From Solirubrobacter ginsenosidimutans (GTDB taxonomy: Bacteria > Actinomycetota > Thermoleophilia > Solirubrobacterales > Solirubrobacteraceae), in NCBI RefSeq assembly GCF_027587205.1, contig NZ_JAPDOD010000086.1:1-27074 (forward strand): a stretch of 27,074 nt of DNA. The letters run 5' to 3'. The number at the start of each line of letters is the position of its first letter. The stretch's first letter is position 1. Made by a program: the position numbers and the translations under genes. Below the pieces are notes generated by a model. The model did not search any database. It worked only from the letters and a program-made list of their open reading frames with translations, and had not been told where the DNA came from. This document shows, piece after piece, positions 22,685 to 27,074 of the stretch.

Positions 22685-22903
22685 TCAGCGTCGTCCGAGT
22701 GCGCGGAGGGCGTCGTCTGCCTTCGAGCGCACCCGCTCGCTCTCGTCCGCGGACGCGCGACGGCCGAGAGCTTCTACGAGATCCGGATCGGCAATGCCGA
22801 GATGCCACGCCGCAAGTGCCGCTTCTCGCCGATTCTCCGCATACGGGTCATCGAGCGCTCGAATGATGCCGTCGACAGCCCGAGCGTGGTCGACCGTCAC
22901 CAA
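22685..22903 (-). CDS. C-terminal piece of a HEAT-repeat protein
   Basis: A 72-residue frame reading TVDHARAVDGIIRALDDPYA, then REAALAAWHLGIADPDLVEA and RVRSKADDALRALG: two to three helix pairs of the HEAT/armadillo-like repeat type. TTG 22903 and GTG 22900 are possible starts; the GTG overlaps the TGA of the upstream frame (GTGA, 22897-22900). The same frame reads LGL just before, so that a single missing base would join it to the upstream piece as one protein of about 218 residues (SRA-LGL-VTVDHA). Either it is one frameshifted gene or two coupled genes; the uninterrupted repeat pattern favours one gene. Confidence 0.6.
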   Translation of the reverse strand: MVTVDHARAVDGIIRALDDPYAENRREAALAAWHLGIADPDLVEALGRRASADESERVRSKADDALRALGRR

Positions 22904-23340
22904 ACCCAGGCTCTGGATACAGCACCCTCGAACGTTTCGTCGTTCTCGTCGAGCCCGCTCAGCAGGGCATTCACGCCCTCGGGGAACCGTCCAAGCGCCG
23001 CATGCGCAGCGACAACGTACTGCTTGAACGATGACATCAGAGGCCCAACCGCTCGAGGGTCACCGATGTCGCCGAGCACCTCAGCAATGTCGTTTGCTAC
23101 GCCGTCGTCGATCTGTCCCGCTGCCGTGTCAGTACTCGCACGCGGAGCGTTGAGTGCCTCCGACAGGGCCGGAACGGCTTCAGAGCCCATGACTACCAGA
23201 TCCCGTTTCGCGCGCTGGTACTTCGGCATGTTCACCAGCCCGACGGCACGTTGACTGTTCTCCCGATGTTGTTGCTCGAGCACGTCGAGAATGTCACGAA
23301 CGCGATCCGCAGGGTCTTTGGCCTGGCGTCTGAAGATCAC
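22897..23340 (-). CDS. HEAT-repeat protein, N-terminal piece
   Basis: A 147-residue frame starting at GTG 23340 with GAGGGGG 4 nt upstream. After a charged N-terminal helix (DPADRVRDILDVLEQQ) come HEAT-like helices: YQRAKRDLVVMGSEAVPALSEAL, then NDIAEVLGDIGDPRAVGPLM and a helix ending AALGRFPEGVNALLSGL. HEAT repeats are protein-protein interaction scaffolds; no enzyme domain is present. The frame ends in SRAWVW and TGA just as the next repeat begins, and the missing half continues in the adjacent frame. It lies 362 nt upstream of the DUF4062 gene on the same strand. A role as a sensor or adaptor for neighbouring proteins is inference. Confidence 0.75.
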   Translation of the reverse strand: MIFRRQAKDPADRVRDILDVLEQQHRENSQRAVGLVNMPKYQRAKRDLVVMGSEAVPALSEALNAPRASTDTAAGQIDDGVANDIAEVLGDIGDPRAVGPLMSSFKQYVVAAHAALGRFPEGVNALLSGLDENDETFEGAVSRAWVW

Positions 23341-23424
23341 CTTGCCCCCTCGTGTGTCGGCTTCGGTCTGGATGCTCGGCGTCCAAGCGCAATCATGCGT
23401 CTCCTCAATGACTCCCGGCGCCAG

Positions 23425-23910
23425 CTATTCAAGAGTAAGGATGAGTAGGTCGGCGTCATCCGGCGGGATGTGACCACCGAGACGTTCGCACACGCCTGGG
23501 GCCAAGCGCCCAGCGAGAGCGCCCAGCTTTCCCGTCATGCGCAACAGCGTGCTCAGCGATGGATTGCCGACCATGTCCTGACAAAAGATCATCTCCTGCA
23601 TCACGACTGCGCCACGACCGGTTCCTTCGAACTCTTTGACGAACATGCGCCCCACTGTCAACTGCGAGGCGTTCAAGTGGTTGACGTAGTGGGAGGTCTC
23701 CATGCTGAACGGCACGTCGAGCGCGAGACCCGCCGTTATTGCCAGTGCCACGTTCTTGTGAATCCTCATGACCACGAGTGCTGGTGCGAACCGCATTCGC
23801 CACACCCCACGAGAGTCGTGCCCAGGCACGCTCAGGACAGCGAAGTCTGTGGCTCCGTCGATGTACTCCGGCATCTGCGGAACAAATGCGGCGAGTTGCT
23901 GCTCGTCCAT
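23425..23910 (-). CDS. hypothetical protein, possibly YbjN/secretion-chaperone-like fold
   Basis: A 161-residue soluble protein from ATG 23910. This start has AAGGA 7 nt upstream; ATG 23952 would add 14 polar residues and has a poorer site. The C-terminal two thirds read VALAITAGLALDVPFSMETS, HYVNHLN, then GRGAVVMQEMIFCQDM and a helix to the end. The order of strands and the VNxLN and GxVVxQE patterns resemble the YbjN / type III chaperone-like alpha/beta fold, which binds partner proteins, but the match is by eye and uncertain. It sits 84 nt upstream of the HEAT gene on the same strand, which suggests a shared transcript. Confidence 0.65.
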   Translation of the reverse strand: MDEQQLAAFVPQMPEYIDGATDFAVLSVPGHDSRGVWRMRFAPALVVMRIHKNVALAITAGLALDVPFSMETSHYVNHLNASQLTVGRMFVKEFEGTGRGAVVMQEMIFCQDMVGNPSLSTLLRMTGKLGALAGRLAPGVCERLGGHIPPDDADLLILTLE

Positions 23911-23917
23911 CAGTCCG

Positions 23918-23922
23918 TCCTT
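23918..23922 (-). promoter_or_regulatory. Shine-Dalgarno AAGGA selecting start 23910
   Basis: On the minus strand AAGGA lies 7 nt before ATG 23910 and is the best ribosome-binding site near the two in-frame ATG codons of this gene. Confidence 0.55.
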
Positions 23923-24053
23923 GTCGCTGTGGATTGGTTGGGAGGTGTTCATCGATCCGACGCGCCCACCGATTGCAGCCGTCGCAACGCGCGCGCCGGT
24001 CAGTCGTTGCTGACCGTATAGCGCAGCTGGTCAGACCCCTCGGCCGGGTCCGT

Positions 24054-25516
24054 CTATGGGCGCTTCAGGACGCCCGTTAGCGAGGCGAGGCCAACGGCTG
24101 CCAGGCCCCACCCGGCAAATTTGATGGCGAGGAACAAGGCCAGCCACGCGGTCTCGTCCGCCGTCGTTGGGTCCGCGTACCAACGCTTGGAGACTCCGAG
24201 ACCAGCAAAGGGCAAAACATGATCCATCGCAATCGCCGCTGCAGTTGCAACTGAGTCCACTCCGCGACGGGCTGGGAGGGCGCCATCGGTTTGCCGCACA
24301 AGGAAGTCCCCACCCAACATCGCCAAGGCCATCGTGGCCAAGGACCGCGCGCTGGGCGGCGTGATGTCAGGACCGAGACGCACAACACGCCGCAGAGAAC
24401 GAGCCAGCCGATCGCCCTGCCGGGTCGATAGCCGTACTCCACTGCCCACTGCCACACGCGACGCCTTATGCGCTCCCCGGAATGCCGAGGGAGTTCTGCG
24501 GTGAGACGTCGCTGCAGCGCGATCAGCACACAACGTTGCCAGTCGGTACGACCAAGCTCGCAGCAAAGGCCAGCCAAGCGCACATACGGCTGACTCGAAA
24601 CGTCGTCTGTACGCTCAAGGACAGCAAGCCACTCAAGTGGAGATATCCCTGCGAGACGGCCGTAGCTCAGGTGGTCGACTTTGAGAGGGATCCCTTCGAG
24701 GTCTGCTTGACGGACGCGGAGGGTGACACACGACGTGCGCGTCAGGACGACCGGACCTTCGATCCGCCACGAAGCGGCGTCGGGCTCCTTGCGCGACAAA
24801 TAGAGAGCACTGTGAAGCGACGCTCCCGCCAAGCCGACCGCCTTTTCGGCACTGTCCGGGCCTGTTTCCCACCTCAGAGCCTCGCGGGAGACGACGTGCG
24901 CCTCCTGCAACCTGAAGTTCCTGTCGACCGTCACGCCGTTCGCGTACAAACCGCCGAACAAGCGCGTGCGGGTGAGAAAAACGTCGCCGAGATGTGCCCG
25001 AAACAACTCGATTGCGTTTCGATTCGGCTTGTCCTCGGGCGCCCAGACCTCAGTGCGATTGAGGTTGAGGGACCCTGTGATGCGGGCCCCCAGGGCGTAG
25101 AGACCCGCGTCGAGGTAGCCACCGCGAAGGTGGAGCGAACCTTCGATGTCGGCCTCGGCCGCGTCGATCTGACGGATCCATGCGCCGTCGAGCAAAATTC
25201 GGCCTTTGACCGTCGCGTGTCGCAGCTTTAGTGCGCCGTCGATGCGGCAATGGCTGAGGTCGAGTTCGCCTCGCCATTCGCGATAGGACAAGTCGATGTC
25301 CCCGTCAATGGTGAGGCCGTGCAAGTGAAGCCCAGATCGAGGCAACTCTCCGTGCGCGCCGGACACCAGCTCCGCCACGAGACGCCCCGGGATCACGAGG
25401 CCGACTTCGACACGGTCGGGCCGCACCGGCGTTCCGAACGTGCCAGATCCAACCGCGGCCGCGATGAGCCGGCGTTCAGGTACAAGGTCGCCCGCCGCGT
25501 GTCGAGCGCAGCTCAT
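24054..25516 (-). pseudogene. beta-helix (pentapeptide/bactofilin-like) membrane protein, frameshifted
   Basis: From ATG 25516 the frame encodes a right-handed-helix-like repeat domain (about 60-300): GLTIDGDIDLSYREWRGELD, ELDLSHCRIDGALKLRHATV, KGRILLDGAWI, and later LYANGVTVDRNFRLQEA. A helical segment (about 330-370) and a membrane helix AIGWLVLCGVLCVSVL (about 378-393) follow. At about 24365-24390 sense passes to another frame, which reads LGPDITPPSARSLATMALAM, a loop with GVDSVATAAAIAMDHVLPF, and a last membrane helix LFLAIKFAGWGLAAVGLASL ending TGVLKRP at stop 24054. The original frame becomes Arg/Trp/Pro-rich and stops at 24077. The shift fits one missing base. Intact relatives in actinobacteria, often labelled 'membrane-associated oxidoreductase' without evidence, end in the same way (LTGVLKR). 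I propose a membrane-anchored sensor or scaffold; function unknown. Confidence 0.75.
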
Positions 25517-25579
25517 CTCGGTGACGCTACCTCCTCGACGCTGCGAGGGCCGATTCGGTCGACGGGTCAGCCAAGATTC

Positions 25580-26014
25580 TCAGTGGGACGTGACGTGAGC
25601 GCTGGCGTCCAGGGCCAACAACTGTGACCGCACCGCCTGCATGTACGGGCGGATGAAGCGGGCATCCGACGTCGCTCCCATCAGACCGCCGATACCCGAC
25701 CTCCCGGAGCCGCTCAACCACATCGAACAGACCGTTCGGCCACCCGTGGATCCATTGATCTGGAACGTGACCGTCGATCCAATCGCAGTGTCCTGCTCCT
25801 GCGCGGCCGTCTTGGACAGCACGCCGCCGAGAGCCCCGATCCCCTTCCTTCCCTTGTACGTCGCCACGGCGCCCTTGCCTGTGCGATTCACGGCCCAGCT
25901 CGCCCTGATCAAGCCTCCACCACCGCTGAATGCCCGCCCAAACGCCTCGATACATGCGTCTGGCGTGGCGGCGACGTCGTACTCCCATGTACGCCTGTGA
26001 TCCAGCATGCCCAT
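25580..26014 (-). CDS. right (intact) paralog of the 144-residue MGMLDHRRTWEYDV family
   Basis: A 144-residue soluble protein from ATG 26014, with GGAG 7 nt upstream. It begins MGMLDHRRTWEYDV and contains EAFGRAFSGGGGL, then SWAVNRTGKGAVATYKGRKG, TVTFQINGSTGGRTVCSM and GGLMGATSDARFIRPYMQAV. Alternating strands and one long C-terminal helix suggest a compact alpha/beta fold of the SRPBCC kind, but I do not know the family. The paralog at 20641-21075 has the same length, differs only in short stretches, and carries an in-frame TAA. Third-position bases differ throughout, so the duplication is old or the copies arrived separately. It starts the run of minus-strand genes of this island. Confidence 0.75.
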   Translation of the reverse strand: MGMLDHRRTWEYDVAATPDACIEAFGRAFSGGGGLIRASWAVNRTGKGAVATYKGRKGIGALGGVLSKTAAQEQDTAIGSTVTFQINGSTGGRTVCSMWLSGSGRSGIGGLMGATSDARFIRPYMQAVRSQLLALDASAHVTSH

Positions 26015-26136
26015 GCTTGGTCTCCGTCCGTGGTTGCTTGCGCCGATGGCGACTCCGAGACGTGCGATCACGTCGAGGGAACGAGACCACACAGGATCAC
26101 CCGAGTGCGCGCGCAGCATCGCAGGCGGTTTCGGGA

Positions 26137-26472
26137 GTGTCAAACACGCCGTGGACCAGCGCAACGGCTTCGCCGGATGAATCTCAATCGAACTGGGCGC
26201 TTACCGAGATCGCCGGGCTCGGCGAGCAGGCGCTCGCGATCGTCGGCGCCCGTGCGCACGACCCCACCCCGATCGGGGTCACCGAGCTGGAGGCGTGCCT
26301 GCGCGAGGCGCGTACGCCGGCGGAGATCCGGATGGTCAAGCAGCAGGCGGGAGGAGTGCTGGAGCGCATCGACGGCGTGCTGCTGCGCGACGCGCACGAG
26401 AAGATCGGCACGCTCACCGGAGCGCTCGTCCAGGCCTACAGCCTGCCACCTCAGGGGGAGATCTTCTTCTGA
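26137..26472 (+). CDS. small hypothetical helical protein (or C-terminal gene fragment)
   Basis: The convincing part reads LTEIAGLGEQALAIVGARA, then GVTELEACLREARTPAEIRM, VKQQAGGVLERIDGVLL, HEKIGTLTGALVQAYSLPP and ends in GEIFF. It is almost wholly amphipathic helix with normal codon use. GTG 26137 is the most likely start (111 residues), but no strong ribosome-binding site is seen and the first 25 residues are serine/threonine-rich. It may therefore be the surviving 3' end of a longer gene cut at the edge of the accessory region. No family recognised. It converges with a decayed oxidoreductase fragment at its 3' end. Confidence 0.5.
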   Translation: MSNTPWTSATASPDESQSNWALTEIAGLGEQALAIVGARAHDPTPIGVTELEACLREARTPAEIRMVKQQAGGVLERIDGVLLRDAHEKIGTLTGALVQAYSLPPQGEIFF

Positions 26473-26757
26473 TCCCGCCGGCGCTGCCGTTCCGTGCAGT
26501 GCGTCATGCGCCCTACGGGACCGCGGCATCTCGAGGAACCGCCAGATGAAGAACTGCCCCGATCGTGTGCGCAGCCGGTCGAGGCGGTGGCCTTCGACGG
26601 TGACGGAGACGACGTTCGGCGTCTCACCCGTGACCGAGGTGACCCGCAGTCGGTGACGCTAGGAGCGCTACGCCGGGAGCCCGAGGTGGAACACGACCAC
26701 GACCGCGATGTCATAGATCACCTACCAATGGGCCTGCGCGAGCACGGAGTTACATGA
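26473..26757 (-). pseudogene. ferric-reductase-like / ferredoxin-reductase-type oxidoreductase fragment, three in-frame TAG codons
   Basis: The minus-strand frame reads LAQAHW-TAG-VIYDIAVVVVFHLGLPA-TAG-RS-TAG-RHRLRVTSVTGETPNVVSVT, then VEGHRLDRLRTRSGQFFIWR and FLE, then degrades through RAH...AAPAG. This matches the junction of a ferric-reductase-type membrane domain (last membrane helix) and the FAD-binding beta-barrel of bacterial ferredoxin-reductase-like enzymes, including the GQFF-WRF FAD-binding strand. TAG stops lie at 26724-26722, 26670-26668 and 26661-26659, where relatives would have residues such as Trp or Leu. The heme-containing membrane part and the NAD-binding half are missing. 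Clearly a dead fragment. Confidence 0.65.
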
Positions 26758-26770
26758 GACGGCTCTCATG
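26753..26770. repeat. perfect 7-bp dyad, operator-like
   Basis: CATGAGA-CGGC-TCTCATG is a perfect inverted repeat with a 4-nt spacer, about 100 nt upstream of the TIGR03118-type gene. It could be a binding site for a dimeric repressor or a small hairpin. Also close to the end of the decayed reductase fragment, so it may be incidental. Confidence 0.4.
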
Positions 26771-26870
26771 AGTGGCCGAACCGTCGCGTCGTCATCGCCG
26801 TAACCCAGCGCGGCGGCGGAGACCGTCCTGGTCTTTGCCGACTCGGCGCTGATCGGCCGAAGGAGGACCC

Positions 26871-27074
26871 ATGTCTGCACGTGCCCCATCCCGCCGGCTG
26901 CTCGGAGCGGCGGTGATCCTCGCAGCACTCGTAGTGGCCGCTCCGGCCTCGGCTCGGCCCCCAGCGGGGCAATATCAGGTGCACAACCTGGTCTCAAACG
27001 TCACCGGCGTAGCCGACAACGTCGATCCGAACCTCGTCAACGCGTGGGGGCTGGCCGCCGGCCCGACCTCTCCG
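26871..27074 (+). CDS. secreted TIGR03118-family protein (partial, runs off the window)
   Basis: The first 68 residues of an exported protein. Residues 1-28 are a Sec signal peptide (basic SARAPSRR, hydrophobic LLGAAVILAALVVAA, then PASA and likely cleavage before RPPAG). The mature start YQVHNLVSNVTGVADNV, then DPNLVNAWGLAAGPTSP matches the opening of TIGR03118-family proteins, usually around 350-400 residues and predicted to be beta-propeller-like. Their function is not known. ATG 26871 has a strong AAGGAGG 4 nt upstream. The rest lies beyond the right edge. Confidence 0.85.
   Translation, partial: MSARAPSRRLLGAAVILAALVVAAPASARPPAGQYQVHNLVSNVTGVADNVDPNLVNAWGLAAGPTSP

Noticed and set aside
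20641..26014. Composite transposon or recent inverted duplication between the two paralogs
   Set aside because: No transposase or terminal repeats are visible, and the copies differ at many third positions, so a recent duplication is unlikely.
26659..26724. TAG recoding (amber as a sense codon) in the oxidoreductase fragment
   Set aside because: Several intact genes in the window end in TAG and the fragment also lacks both ends of the enzyme, so ordinary decay is the simpler explanation.

Overview
The window is high-GC, gene-dense bacterial DNA with frequent GTG/TTG starts. Large LuxR-type ATPase regulators, SpoIIE-type phosphatases, SnoaL-fold proteins and a secreted TIGR03118-type protein suggest a soil actinobacterium, perhaps of the Thermoleophilia/Solirubrobacterales. 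That placement is inference; no rRNA or other marker gene is present. I see no tRNA, CRISPR array, transposase or integrase.

Positions 1-12000 hold large, well-formed housekeeping and signalling genes: the tail of an unknown gene, a CPA1-type cation:proton antiporter followed 4 nt later by a small coiled-coil protein, a LuxR/LAL-like ATPase with no DNA-binding domain, a divergent GAF-GAF-SpoIIE phosphatase-GNAT fusion, a complete LAL regulator with a C-terminal LuxR helix-turn-helix, and an ABC exporter whose frame is broken exactly at the Walker A motif.

Positions 12000-19000 hold a frameshifted SnoaL-like relic, a compact minus-strand operon (SnoaL-like ester cyclase plus two unknown proteins), a secreted GH106-like glycoside hydrolase with a candidate promoter and terminator, a DJ-1/PfpI protein followed directly by the 24-residue stub of a HAD phosphatase, and a Nudix hydrolase.

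Positions 19000-26500 look like an accessory island: looser packing, lower GC by eye, mostly minus strand, and proteins of unknown function. The core is a DUF4062 protein, a HEAT-repeat protein split into two frames, a possible YbjN-like protein and a frameshifted beta-helix/membrane protein. It is bracketed by two inverted paralogs of a 144-residue family; the left copy has an in-frame TAA. A membrane-anchored coiled-coil protein lies just outside. DUF4062 is commonly the N-terminal module of multidomain, immune-like proteins, so this is the best candidate here for an undescribed (possibly anti-phage) system, but function is not shown by sequence alone.

The right end holds a decayed ferric-reductase-like fragment with three in-frame TAG codons and the start of a secreted TIGR03118-family protein. 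At least five genes are interrupted by small deletions or stops. Either the region is decaying or the assembly carries uncorrected indels; reads would decide which.
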